From assembly GCF_018863395.1 (NCBI RefSeq), contig NZ_JAHKRR010000002.1:496001-560000 (forward strand): a stretch of 64,000 bases of DNA, in the 5' to 3' direction. Below the pieces are notes generated by a model. The model searched no databases and was not told where the DNA came from. It saw nothing but the letters and a program-made list of their open reading frames with translations. The DNA is from Sinomicrobium weinanense (GTDB lineage Bacteria > Bacteroidota > Bacteroidia > Flavobacteriales > Flavobacteriaceae). How positions within the stretch are numbered: the stretch's first letter is position 1; every line of letters begins with the position of its first letter. A program made the translations under genes and the position numbers. Positions 39,101-46,850 of the stretch are shown here, in pieces.

Positions 39101-39311
39101 CGGCGGTAATGATGCCTGAAATATTTTTCTGCTGGGCGGTCAGCGTGGTCCCGGACAGAAGGAACCAGGCCAGTACCGGAAACAGGAATAACCGCTTTAA
39201 ATGGTTTCCTGTTATGCGCTCCCTCCAAACTCCCGGAGAGCGGGGTTGCATTTCGGTTGCATTTCTTCCAAACCCTATTTTCCTGGAAGAAACGGGCGAT
39301 CTGTTAATCAT
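36123..39311 (-). CDS. SusC/RagA TonB-linked outer-membrane receptor (PUL pair 1)
   Basis: A 1062-residue receptor. The ATG at 39311 precedes the hydrophobic signal (RLFLFPVLAWFLLSGTTLTAQQ) by about 40 residues, so a later start such as the Met before QPRSPG is possible. Carboxypeptidase-like domain (ISGIITAEEDGIPLMGVNIV), DEVVVIGYGTQKKRDVTGAI linker, plug (ALQGQAAGVQINTDSRPGGG, PLYVVDGVPMDNI, YGSRSANGVVIITTKKG), then the barrel ending ...MGLGLNINF. It is the first large gene of the operon running to 17065. It is preceded by a possible 31-residue membrane protein and the HTCS element B. Confidence 0.96.
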   Translation of the reverse strand: MINRSPVSSRKIGFGRNATEMQPRSPGVWRERITGNHLKRLFLFPVLAWFLLSGTTLTAQQKNISGIITAEEDGIPLMGVNIVVKGKAVGTVTGPDGDYALSVPDGSEVLVFSFMGFETQEIPINNRPEINVVLKSDSQNLDEVVVIGYGTQKKRDVTGAISSVSEESIVERQPVDVFDALQGQAAGVQINTDSRPGGGASIRIRGTATLQGGQDPLYVVDGVPMDNINGINPNDIQSMEILKDAASGAIYGSRSANGVVIITTKKGVEGKPRIDVRYNVMFSELSHKLPQATADDRRLYDRKRTSSEEIPSLNSDSLNPSFNADNDLQSMLTRTAVRHQLDLSVSGASDKMNYYANLGYLSDEGIIINSWSRRARSRINLDFKLSPRLTFGNRMNFSFQSENRINEGMTLSQAMQRPPTFQVYFPDGSLAPTLGGRRNPVAWALLYVNEFKYYEANVYNYLTFNITDDLKITSDFNVRAQYGEHTFFSPKLLSNDLQQNSGGYSNSFDIYWMQQNYLNYDKTINEDHTINAVLGMSAEKWVDNGAQIEGNTYVSESILTTNAIQDKILSDIYNDRSTHTLVGIFARLGYSYKGKYIFNANIRRDGSSRFGKENRWGTFPSASVGWRFSDESFMQGLSNILDDGKLRASYGETGNERIGNYDALDRYTFGNNYYNGVLGIVPSSSLGNSELSWETTKQFNVGIDLTFLKNRINFVADYYKKTTEDLLYSAPLPGEVGYTSTRVNIGSIQNEGFEFAINTYPVRNEKFTWNLSYNMSFNKDKVLKLYDGIPLTPNGRWYLEEGGRLGDFYGWKNLGVYRYDESNAYTPDWQMLEPVFNNGEFSGQYLLDGQPYGGEIKQLRTPGGVSGGGDVIWQNTNGEDDIIDDKDRVVLANAQPKFIAGIYNQFDYKSFSFSFNVYVQWGNTIYNRGRRNQSTFNGTNLTPDKYIIRDAWENPGDITRVPKVPDASRMGNMQELNSYFLEDGSFIRLRNVKLTYKLNPVIAEKLKMDGLSVYLYGNNLLTWTNYLWYDPEIPMGSPLSMGEDNGRYPRSRQMGLGLNINF

Positions 39312-39408
39312 AATGTTCTGGTTTTGGTTAAATAAGAATATTGTCCTGTATTACGAGGTATGATTTTCCTGAGGTCGAGAACCCGGTCCCTTGCCGTTCA
39401 TTGGATTG

Positions 39409-39504
39409 TCAATAGCTGAAATATATGATCAGTAATCCCATAACGATGATCAGCGTTACCAGGAATATCTCTACCAGCCTGGTTTTTGGCTTTCTGTTTT
39501 TCAT
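39409..39504 (-). CDS. Possible 31-residue single-pass membrane protein
   Basis: An ATG frame (39502-39504) ending in TGA encodes a basic N-terminus (MKNRKPKTRLVE) and one hydrophobic helix (IFLVTLIIVMGLLIIYFSY). It lies between the HTCS element and SusC. The predicted -7 box ends only 5 nt before the ATG, so the transcript would begin at or next to the start codon; translation would be leaderless or would use a different promoter. No family recognised. The rest of 39312-39605 holds the element and nothing else I can identify. Confidence 0.4.
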   Translation of the reverse strand: MKNRKPKTRLVEIFLVTLIIVMGLLIIYFSY

Positions 39505-39508
39505 GCCT

Positions 39509-39560
39509 CAAATGTAGAGACAAGGGAGGTTGCAAAAGTTCGAAAATGGGTGTACAAACA
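39509..39560 (-). promoter_or_regulatory. HTCS element and -7 box, site B (SusC pair 1 operon)
   Basis: The element at 39534-39560 reads, on the plus strand, AAAAGTTCGAAAATGGGT followed by GTACAAACA. On the minus strand, 17 nt further, TACATTTG at 39509-39516 matches TAnnTTTG exactly. It shares 23 of 27 positions with site A. The implied transcript covers the small membrane protein, SusC, SusD and probably the downstream enzymes. Confidence 0.72.
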
Positions 39561-39605
39561 TCCGTTTTCACTGCTAAAGTGTAGTATCTCAGGGGAAAGA
39601 AAGGA

Positions 39606-42600
39606 TTATTCGACGTAGTTTGCAGAAAATTTGTCGACGTACTCAGACGGGGTCAGCCCGTATTTTTTCCGGAAACACCTGGCAAAGTATTTCGGGTTGC
39701 GAAAACCAACCTTATAACTTACCTGGGATACATTGAGCTTATCCTGTTCCAGCAATTGGACAGCGCGTTTCATACGGATCTCGCGGATAAATTCGTTGGG
39801 GGTGAAATTGGTCCAGGCTTTTATCTTGGTAAAAAGCATGGTGCGGCTTACCCCGAGTTCGGTACAGAAAGCGGGGATATCGAACTGCTCGTCCGAAATG
39901 TTGTCTTCCACGATCTTCAGGGCTTTTTTTAACAGCTTTTCGTCCATGGAAGAAACAGTTATTTCCGACGGGGAAAGATGGTCTTCGCTGGAAAATTTAC
40001 TTTTCAGGCGTTCCGTAGATTCGAGGAGGTTCCGTACCCGGAGGCAGAACTCCTTGACATTAAAAGGTTTGCTGATATAATCGTCGGCCCCGCTTTCCAG
40101 GCCTTCGAACTTATATACCAGTGAGGTCCGGGAGGTAAGCAATATTACAGGGATATGACTGGTCTTTAAATGGCCCTTGATGCTCGCACAGAGTTCTGTA
40201 CCTACCATTTCCGGCATAATAACGTCGCTTATAACCAGGTCGGGAATGTATTTCAGGGCTTTTTTCATCGCTGTTTTTCCGTCACCGGCCTCCAGCACAT
40301 TGTAATCTTTTTGCAACAGGTTTTTTATAAACAAACGCAACGGCCCATTGTCTTCCACGATCAATACGGTATTTTTATTCTCGTCAAAGACCAGGTCGTG
40401 CACTTCCTCTTCTACCATATGCCCTGTTTTTTCCAGTTGTGCAGTATAGAGAGAGACATCATCGCTAAACCGGAAGTCTTTCAGTATATCATCTTCGGTG
40501 AGGTGCTCCCTGCCAAGCGGCAGTTTTACCTTAAATGCGGCACCTCCGGATTTTCTGTTCCGGGCTTTTATGCTGCCCTGGTGCAATTCCACATTGCTCT
40601 TGGCCAGGAAAAGGCCTATCCCGGTGCCTTTGTGATGTACTTCCCGCGATTTGCTGCCACCACCTATTTCAAAAAAGCGGTCGAAGATCCTATCTATATG
40701 TTCTTCGGGTATCCCTACTCCGGAGTCCCGGACCTCGACAATAACATTTCTCTTGCCTTTCCGCACCTTTACAATCACCCCGCCCCCGTTGGGCGTATAG
40801 CGGAAAGCGTTTGAGATCAGGTTGTAAAAAACGTGTTCCAGCTTGTTCCGGTCGTAATACACGGGGATCTCTTCGGGGGTGGCATCAAAGGTATAGCTGT
40901 ATTTTCCGGCTTTCGCAAATTCCGTAAAGGACAGGTATATCTCCCTGAGAAACTTCACCATATTGCCTTCCGCAGATTGAAGCCTGGACTGGCTGTTCTC
41001 CAGTTTCCTGAAATCCATCAGCCTGTTGATAAGTTGCAGCAGATGGTTGGCACTACTCTCTATGACCAGCAGCTTTTTATACATCTTATTACTGCCTTTG
41101 TAATTGGCAAGAAGCTGTTGTAACGGTCCGAGGATCAAGGTTAAAGGCGTTCTGAATTCGTGTGAAATATTGGTAAAGAACTGCAATTTGGCCTGGTTGA
41201 CCTCTTTTACTCTTTTCCGTTCCAGGTGTTCCAGTTCCAGTTCGTGCTTCAGCCTGGCCTTGGACTTCATGATCCATATAAGCCCGTACAGGGCAAGGCC
41301 GATGAACATGGCATAAAGGGAAAACGCCCACCAGCTCCGCCAGGGCGCAGGCCTTACGGTAATCTCCAGCGTGGTGGGGGTATCGTTCCATACCCCGTCG
41401 TTGTTAGCGCCTTTTACTTCAAACCGGTAGGTCCCGGGGTTTTGAATGGTATATGTGGCTTCTGTACCGGAAGCGGTGTTCCACCGGTCGTCCAGGCCTA
41501 TCAGGCGATAGGCATACTGGTTGTTCGCAGGATTCAGGTAACTGGGAATGGCAAAATTTATAGAGAAATTTGCCTTGTCGTAACTCAGGGTCACGGCCCT
41601 GGTATAGGTGATGCTGCTGTCCAGGATATTGCCCTCTTTTCTTACATCTACAGATTCGTCCCTGACTTTCAGATCGGTAAGGATCACCGGCGGGGCATAG
41701 GAATTGACAACGATGTTTTGCGGATCAAAAGAAGACACGCCCATGGGGCCGCCGAAACATATCCTGCCGGAATTTAATTTCAGGCAGGCGTTGTCGTTGA
41801 ACTCATTGCTTATCAATCCATCCTTCTGACTGTAAAGCCGGGCCATACCTGTACCAGGATCGTACCTGACAATACCCTGGTTGGAACCGAGCCACAGATT
41901 GCCCCTGTTGTCTTCCACAATGGCATGTATGGCAGTTATAATATCATTATCGGGCCGGATCTCCATATTTCTGAAAGTATTTCCCTCCCTTAAAAACAAC
42001 CCTCTTGATTTTGTACCTACCCATAGCTGCCCGTTACTATCTTCGAATACCGTTAGTATATCATCGCCGGAAAGGGTTTCCGGATCGTAGAAAAAGTGTT
42101 TTACCCGTACCTCATCAGGAGCTTTCCCATGAAAGATTATACGGCTCAAACCTCGTTGTGTCCCGGCCCATACGGCGTTTTTCGAATCGACCAGGACCGT
42201 CCTGATCTGGTCGCTGGACAAGGTATTCGGGTCTCCCGGATCATGTTTCAGCACGGTAAATGTATCGTCTTTATCGCTATATCTCACCAGTCCCCTGCCA
42301 AAGGTGCCCAACCAGAAAACCCCGGGTTCCTTTTCCGCTATGGCATAAATGCTGGTATGCTCTAGAAACTTCCTGAGGGAATCGGGTAGCTGCCTGTCCG
42401 AGAATTTGCCATCCCGTATATCATAGACCGCAATCCCTGCGTTGAACATACCTATCCAGAGTTTTTCGGCGGCAGTGAGGTGCATGGACTTGATATTATT
42501 ACTTGGCAGCCCGTTACGGGTATTGATGTATCTTGACTGTCCTGTCTCCCGGTTGTGTACTGTGATCCCTCCTCCTTCGGTCCCGAAATACAGGTTTTTC

Positions 42601-43727
42601 CTGCGATCGGATGCCATAGAGCTGACCACGTCATAGCTCAGGGAATTATGGTCTGTGGAATGGCTGTAATTGGTAAAGTTCACATTGGCATTGTCCCATA
42701 TGTTGATCCCCCCGTAGTAGGTACCGATCCACACAGATCCTTTTTTATCGGCAAACACTGACTTCACCGTATTTTTGCTCAGGCTGGAAGGCCTGTTCGG
42801 CCTGTTCAGTACTTTTCTCACTTTTCCGTCCGGGCTTATGGTGTTTATTCCGTGATAGGTGCCTACCCACAGTATTCCTTCCCCGTCTATGGCGAGGCTC
42901 CGTACATCTTTGTCTATCCCGGTATTTTTGTCCCTGTTCAGAAAAGGGTGGAGTTTACCACTATCCGTATCCAGTTTATAGAGCCCCCTGTTCTTGCTGC
43001 CCACCCACAGGTTGCCTTTGCCATCTTCTATGATGTCCTGGACAAAGAGTGGTGTTGCCGGCCGGGCCGAAACAGGATATGAGCGAAAACTAAACCTGCC
43101 TTCCTTTCTCTGCAAAAACCGGCATATTCCTCCGGATGTGCCTATCCAGACTTCACCTTTCCGGGTTTCCCGTATGGAGGAAATAAAATTGTCTGGCAGG
43201 CTATTAGCTTCTTCCCTCTTCCGGGTAACGGTGGTGAAGGTATCGCTCTCTCGGTCATAAACGGAAAGCCCGTTTGCCGTGCCTGCCCATATCTCCCCGT
43301 TTTGCAGTTGCCTGATACACAAAATCGTATTGTGGTTGAGAGCACCGGGAGCATTGGTATGAAAATATCTTTTAAATGTGTTTGTACGCGGATCGAAACG
43401 GTTCAACCCATTGTAGGTCCCTACCCAGATATAACCGTCGCTGTCCTCTTCAATGGCCAGGATGTCGCTGTTGCTGATGGAAAGGGAGTCGCCGGGGTCG
43501 TTCCGGTAAACGGTAAAACTGGTCCCGTCATATTTATTGAGCCCGTCCCTGGTACCGAACCACATCTGTCCCAGGTGGTCCTGCCGGATAGCGATCACGG
43601 AACTTTGCGAAAGCCCGTCTGCAGTAGACAACCTCCGGAACGTATAGGCCTCATTCTGGGCTATACCCATTACGGGTAAAAAAAACACCAGGAAAACAAA
43701 CTGAAAAATACGACACATCATATCCAT
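39606..43727 (-). CDS. Hybrid two-component system sensor-regulator (HTCS)
   Basis: About 1373 residues from the ATG at 43725-43727; a TTG-started extension to 43805 is less likely because the signal sequence (CRIFQFVFLVFFLPVMGIAQ) follows this ATG. Order: periplasmic propeller repeats (LSTADGLSQSSVIAI, MWFGTRDGLNKYDG and similar, to about 700), Y_Y_Y domain (about 740-800), transmembrane helix (FSLYAMFIGLALYGLIWIM), histidine kinase with His856 in NISHEFRTP, ATPase domain (NLISNAFRYTPNGGG, DSGVGIPEEH, GTGIGLFLAK), receiver domain with Asp1168 in ISDVIMPE, and a C-terminal AraC-type HTH (RMKRAVQLLEQ to YVDKF). Such proteins bind a glycan fragment in the periplasm and activate their PUL. Its own promoter carries the same element as both SusC genes. 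Confidence 0.96.
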   Translation of the reverse strand: MDMMCRIFQFVFLVFFLPVMGIAQNEAYTFRRLSTADGLSQSSVIAIRQDHLGQMWFGTRDGLNKYDGTSFTVYRNDPGDSLSISNSDILAIEEDSDGYIWVGTYNGLNRFDPRTNTFKRYFHTNAPGALNHNTILCIRQLQNGEIWAGTANGLSVYDRESDTFTTVTRKREEANSLPDNFISSIRETRKGEVWIGTSGGICRFLQRKEGRFSFRSYPVSARPATPLFVQDIIEDGKGNLWVGSKNRGLYKLDTDSGKLHPFLNRDKNTGIDKDVRSLAIDGEGILWVGTYHGINTISPDGKVRKVLNRPNRPSSLSKNTVKSVFADKKGSVWIGTYYGGINIWDNANVNFTNYSHSTDHNSLSYDVVSSMASDRRKNLYFGTEGGGITVHNRETGQSRYINTRNGLPSNNIKSMHLTAAEKLWIGMFNAGIAVYDIRDGKFSDRQLPDSLRKFLEHTSIYAIAEKEPGVFWLGTFGRGLVRYSDKDDTFTVLKHDPGDPNTLSSDQIRTVLVDSKNAVWAGTQRGLSRIIFHGKAPDEVRVKHFFYDPETLSGDDILTVFEDSNGQLWVGTKSRGLFLREGNTFRNMEIRPDNDIITAIHAIVEDNRGNLWLGSNQGIVRYDPGTGMARLYSQKDGLISNEFNDNACLKLNSGRICFGGPMGVSSFDPQNIVVNSYAPPVILTDLKVRDESVDVRKEGNILDSSITYTRAVTLSYDKANFSINFAIPSYLNPANNQYAYRLIGLDDRWNTASGTEATYTIQNPGTYRFEVKGANNDGVWNDTPTTLEITVRPAPWRSWWAFSLYAMFIGLALYGLIWIMKSKARLKHELELEHLERKRVKEVNQAKLQFFTNISHEFRTPLTLILGPLQQLLANYKGSNKMYKKLLVIESSANHLLQLINRLMDFRKLENSQSRLQSAEGNMVKFLREIYLSFTEFAKAGKYSYTFDATPEEIPVYYDRNKLEHVFYNLISNAFRYTPNGGGVIVKVRKGKRNVIVEVRDSGVGIPEEHIDRIFDRFFEIGGGSKSREVHHKGTGIGLFLAKSNVELHQGSIKARNRKSGGAAFKVKLPLGREHLTEDDILKDFRFSDDVSLYTAQLEKTGHMVEEEVHDLVFDENKNTVLIVEDNGPLRLFIKNLLQKDYNVLEAGDGKTAMKKALKYIPDLVISDVIMPEMVGTELCASIKGHLKTSHIPVILLTSRTSLVYKFEGLESGADDYISKPFNVKEFCLRVRNLLESTERLKSKFSSEDHLSPSEITVSSMDEKLLKKALKIVEDNISDEQFDIPAFCTELGVSRTMLFTKIKAWTNFTPNEFIREIRMKRAVQLLEQDKLNVSQVSYKVGFRNPKYFARCFRKKYGLTPSEYVDKFSANYVE

Positions 43728-43887
43728 TCCCGTACAATATTCACTATCGTGAAATAAGAATCTGTCCTGTTGCGGACAGTGACATTCAAATTCAATATTA
43801 CACAAAAAAGTTGTTAATTATCCGTGTTTTTTATACTTTTTGCACATATAATTTTCCATTTGACATTTAACGGAGCACGGATCCGGG

Positions 43888-43939
43888 TAAATATATCAAT
43901 TCCCCGGGGTACTGAAGTCCGAAAAAGGGTGTATTATAG
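43888..43939 (-). promoter_or_regulatory. HTCS element and -7 box, site C (HTCS gene itself)
   Basis: The element at 43913-43939 reads, on the plus strand, TGAAGTCCGAAAAAGGGT followed by GTATTATAG. TATATTTA, a near match to TAnnTTTG, lies 17 nt away on the minus strand at 43888-43895, the same spacing as sites A and B. It is the most divergent of the three copies. The rest of 43806-44126 contains the divergent DoxX promoter area. Confidence 0.62.
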
Positions 43940-44126
43940 TACGGAACCGGCATGATATGCTAAGAGAAACAGCCATATCAGGAATTTAGCCGGGCAATTA
44001 CCAAAAAATTCCTTTGCTTGTCCCGATTTTGTCCGTTTTCGGTTTTAGCTGTGTATTATTTTATCTCTATGCTATTGAAAAATAATAGCTATATTCGATA
44101 TTGTTAACCCACAAAACAGGTCAATT

Positions 44127-44531
44127 ATGAAAATCACCAACTACCACTCCCTGAACACCGATGTTGCCACCTTGCTGCTGAGGCTAATCTTCGGGGGACT
44201 GTTTGTCTATTACGGATATATGAAGTTAGTATCGTTTGACCAGATGTTATCCATGTTTCAGGATATTATCGGGATCGGGATAAAGCCATCGCTTATCCTG
44301 GTCATCTTTGCAGAGTTCTTTTGCGGTATCCTGGTAGCGATAGGGCTGTTTACACGGCTGGCGGTCATCCCTATCTTCATTACGATGTTTGTGGCTTATT
44401 TTATCGCCCACGCAAACGATGGCTTCGATGTCAAGGCCCTGGCCTTTGTATTCCTGCTACTGAGTATAGTGATCTTTATCCTGGGCGGCGGAAAGTATTC
44501 GGTAGACCGGTTATTGTCCCGTAAGGACTAA
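44127..44531 (+). CDS. DoxX family membrane protein
   Basis: A 134-residue inner-membrane protein with four hydrophobic segments: VATLLLRLIFGGLFVYYGYMKL, SLILVIFAEFFCGILVAIGLF, LAVIPIFITMFVAYFIAH and ALAFVFLLLSIVIFILGGG. LRLIFGGLFVYYGYMKL at the start is typical of DoxX. The family is linked to quinone/redox stress, but a function here is not established. Upstream, GCTATT and AATAGC form a small dyad at 44071-44089, next to TATATTCG, a possible -7 box at 44090-44097. Confidence 0.87.
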   Translation: MKITNYHSLNTDVATLLLRLIFGGLFVYYGYMKLVSFDQMLSMFQDIIGIGIKPSLILVIFAEFFCGILVAIGLFTRLAVIPIFITMFVAYFIAHANDGFDVKALAFVFLLLSIVIFILGGGKYSVDRLLSRKD

Positions 44532-44564
44532 CATAAACCGTCCCGATAGTATTTATTTTCCACA

Positions 44565-44694
44565 TCTGTCACCCGGAGCACCGGCAGGAGGCCCCGAAAA
44601 CAATGGCCATGTCATTTACAGGATGTCCCGGTCCGGAACAGCACCTTCGACTTTAGTTTATCTTGAGCAAAGCCGAAGGGCCCGGGCTGACAGA
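44565..44694. repeat. Extragenic repeat with CTGTCA inverted ends
   Basis: TCTGTCACCCGG at 44565-44576 is matched inverted by CCGGGCTGACAGA at 44682-44694. Inside are CCTTCGACTTT and TGAGCAAAGCCGAAGGGC. It lies between DoxX and the convergent GNAT gene. A reading frame of 84 residues starting at 44663 lies largely in it and is not considered real. Confidence 0.55.
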
Positions 44695-44781
44695 TAAGTC
44701 ATTACCAATTTATGCGGTTGCCAAAACGTTAGTTCCCGGGGTGACAGGTTTCAGAAATCAAATGTTGTCGGGTGCCTGGGA

Positions 44782-45270
44782 TTATGGTTCCAGGTCGTAC
44801 CGCTGTTCTACAAGATGCTTGCCAAAAGTTTCGGACGGTACTTCTTCCGTAAGCCGGAAGCCGTATCTCTCATACAGCCCTATGGCAGCTTCCTGCTCGC
44901 GGGTGGTCCAGAGGTAGGCTTTGAAGCACCCCGTTTCTTTCATAAAACCGATAAAGGATTGCATCAGTTCTTTGCCCAGCCCGAGCCCCCGGTAATCCGG
45001 AAGCAGGATAAAATAGCGAAGCTGTATAGCATCCCCGTGACGGGCTGCCAGGAGAAAACCAACCATCTCCGACCGGTCTTCGCATATCCACACCCGGTCT
45101 TTTGCCGGGTCGTAATCCCTTAAAAATTCTGCCAGCCCCTCCAGGACATAGCTTTCAAATCCCCGGCCGTAACCGCATTCCTGGTCGTAAATTTTTCCGT
45201 GCAGCCAGGCTACATATCCCAGGTCTCCCGGGCGTAATTCCGTTCTTATTTTTACATCAGTTGTTCTCAT
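44782..45270 (-). CDS. GNAT family N-acetyltransferase
   Basis: A 162-residue cytoplasmic acetyltransferase. The acetyl-CoA motif A is LRYFILLPDYRGLGLGKELMQSFIGF, with the Q/RxxGxG/A form RGLGLG, followed by AYLWTTREQEAAIGLYERYGF (motif B). The substrate is unknown. Its ATG lies inside the 3' end of the MarR gene (14-nt overlap), so the two are one transcription unit, and the acetyltransferase is a likely target of MarR regulation through the operator at 45742-45762. Confidence 0.9.
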   Translation of the reverse strand: MRTTDVKIRTELRPGDLGYVAWLHGKIYDQECGYGRGFESYVLEGLAEFLRDYDPAKDRVWICEDRSEMVGFLLAARHGDAIQLRYFILLPDYRGLGLGKELMQSFIGFMKETGCFKAYLWTTREQEAAIGLYERYGFRLTEEVPSETFGKHLVEQRYDLEP

Positions 45271-45706
45271 TCCTATTATTTTCAGGGGTTAAGATCCGTA
45301 TGATATTCTGCATATGCCTGACCAGGGTCTCTTTTTTCTTTTCCGTGAGGGGGGCAAGCAAAGTGGTGACCTGTTCATTGGAAGCCTTGTTTAACCATTG
45401 AAATTCGGTATTCCCTTTTTCCGTAAGGGACAAGAGAAAAGCCCGGGCATCTTCCTCAGACCGTTCACGCAAAAGGAGGCCGTCCTTTTCGAGTTTTTTC
45501 AGGATACGGCTCAGGTAGCTCTTGTCTATATGCATAATCTCCATGATCTGTGACGCCCTGATCCCCTTGTGATGAAAGATCTCATAGACCACCCTTATTT
45601 CCGCCAGTGAGTAGGGGCTATCGAGAAAATTCCGGTTCAACAGGCCGATAATATCCGTATAGAAACGGTTAAATGCCCTTACTTCATCAATTAAACCTTG
45701 TTTCAT
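45257..45706 (-). CDS. MarR family transcriptional regulator
   Basis: A 149-residue winged-helix regulator: dimer helices at both ends, and the recognition region LAEIRVVYEIFHHKGIRASQIMEIMHIDKSYLSRILKKLEKDGLLLRE with the wing ERSEEDARAFLLSLTEKGNTEF. Repressors of this family usually bind a small ligand and control a neighbouring gene plus themselves. A clear palindrome lies 36 nt upstream of its ATG and probably serves as its operator. Confidence 0.93.
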   Translation of the reverse strand: MKQGLIDEVRAFNRFYTDIIGLLNRNFLDSPYSLAEIRVVYEIFHHKGIRASQIMEIMHIDKSYLSRILKKLEKDGLLLRERSEEDARAFLLSLTEKGNTEFQWLNKASNEQVTTLLAPLTEKKKETLVRHMQNIIRILTPENNRNENN

Positions 45707-45741
45707 GGTATCGTTTTTAAAGCCGGGACAAGATACTAAAA

Positions 45742-45762
45742 ATAGTTGACTATATCAACTAT
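45742..45762. promoter_or_regulatory. Palindromic operator upstream of marR
   Basis: ATAGTTGA and its exact complement TCAACTAT, separated by CTATA. The 21-bp dyad overlaps a minus-strand TATTTTTA that could be the marR -7 box, which fits self-repression. The arms and spacing are typical of MarR operators. No other feature was seen in 45707-45899. Confidence 0.7.
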
Positions 45763-45899
45763 TATTATACTATTAATATCCCTGAATGATACCGTGCACA
45801 CCTTTCCCCATCCTGTAAATTTTCATATATTTACCATGTTCCCGGAGATAGCTGAAAAGATCATCCTTCTCCCTTCCAATTCAAATACCTGAAAAATTC

Positions 45900-46670
45900 A
45901 TGAAAATCAAAACTACTGTCCTGTCAGCTTTATTTCTACTTATGTTCAGTATATCTTCCGCACAAGGGCCCGACAATGCTATATCGAGGAAAATTTTTGC
46001 ATACGGAGGCCAGGTCAACAAGGAATTTATCAAATATACCGCACAGCTAACGGGCAAGAAGAAACCGAAAATCTGTTTTTTACCCACAGCAACGGGAGAT
46101 AATGAATGGTATATAAACTATTGGTATGAGCTATGTCACGATCTGGAGGTTGAGCCTCATGTGTTAAAGGTTTGGATCAGTTCGTACACTCAAAAGGAAT
46201 CTTTTGAGGAGATCCTCACCCGAATGGACGCCATAATTGTCGGAGGTGGGAACACCCTTAATATGCTGGCTATCTGGAAAGCCCAGAATATTGACCGGGC
46301 CCTGGAAAAAGCATATGAAAAGGGCATTATACTGGCTGGTGGCAGTGCAGGGTCGCTCTGCTGGTTTAACGGAGGCACTACCGATTCCAGGCCCGGGAAA
46401 TTAAGCATTGTAAGGGGACTGGGATTATTGGATTACAGCCATTGTCCGCATTACAGTGCAGAAAAATCCAGAAGGCCACTCTATCACGACAATATTTCAA
46501 GTGATGAACTGGCGGACGGATATGCCTGTGATGACAAATCGGGCATATTGTTTGTCAATGGCAAAGCTGAAAAAGCGGTGTCCCTCGATAAAGACAATCA
46601 CTCTTATTATGTTTATAAGAAAGATGGAAAAGTTGTCGAAGAGAAAATGCATTCTGAAATCCTTCCATAA
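45900..46670 (+). CDS. Exported peptidase E-like protein (peptidase family S51)
   Basis: A 256-residue protein with a signal peptide (LFLLMFSISSAQ). Family features: IFAYGGQV, KPKICFLPTATGDNE, MDAIIVGGGNTLNMLAIW, and ILAGGSAGSLCWF, with the Ser of GGSAGS as catalytic nucleophile, then a conserved HCPHY. Members are class I glutamine amidotransferase-like dipeptidases (aspartyl dipeptidase type) or cyanophycinase relatives. The signal peptide puts this one outside the cytoplasm, unlike classical PepE. Substrate uncertain. Single-gene unit by spacing. Confidence 0.85.
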   Translation: MKIKTTVLSALFLLMFSISSAQGPDNAISRKIFAYGGQVNKEFIKYTAQLTGKKKPKICFLPTATGDNEWYINYWYELCHDLEVEPHVLKVWISSYTQKESFEEILTRMDAIIVGGGNTLNMLAIWKAQNIDRALEKAYEKGIILAGGSAGSLCWFNGGTTDSRPGKLSIVRGLGLLDYSHCPHYSAEKSRRPLYHDNISSDELADGYACDDKSGILFVNGKAEKAVSLDKDNHSYYVYKKDGKVVEEKMHSEILP

Positions 46671-46850
46671 AATTAAATGTTGACATAACTTATACCGCTT
46701 TTGCCCCGGACTGTGTTCAAAAGAGCGACCCGGCCATGAGATCCCTGAAGTCCACAGGTCCTGACAAGTGGTGAATTTCTCTCCGGATTATTGCATTGTT
46801 GTTTATGCGTATTGCCCAATAACCTAAACTAATCCCAAAACCCATCAAGT

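Noticed and set aside
12249-43727. Xyloglucan as the target of the large PUL
   Set aside because: Fucosidase, GH2 and GH31 would fit, but there is no endo-glucanase, and three lyase-like proteins point to uronic acid.
43728-43805. TTG-started extension of the HTCS reading frame
   Set aside because: The signal sequence follows the ATG at 43725-43727; the extra 26 residues are Cys/His-rich without a leader function.
44663-44917. 84-residue plus-strand frame downstream of DoxX
   Set aside because: It lies within a repeat and antisense to the GNAT gene, with no protein-like composition.
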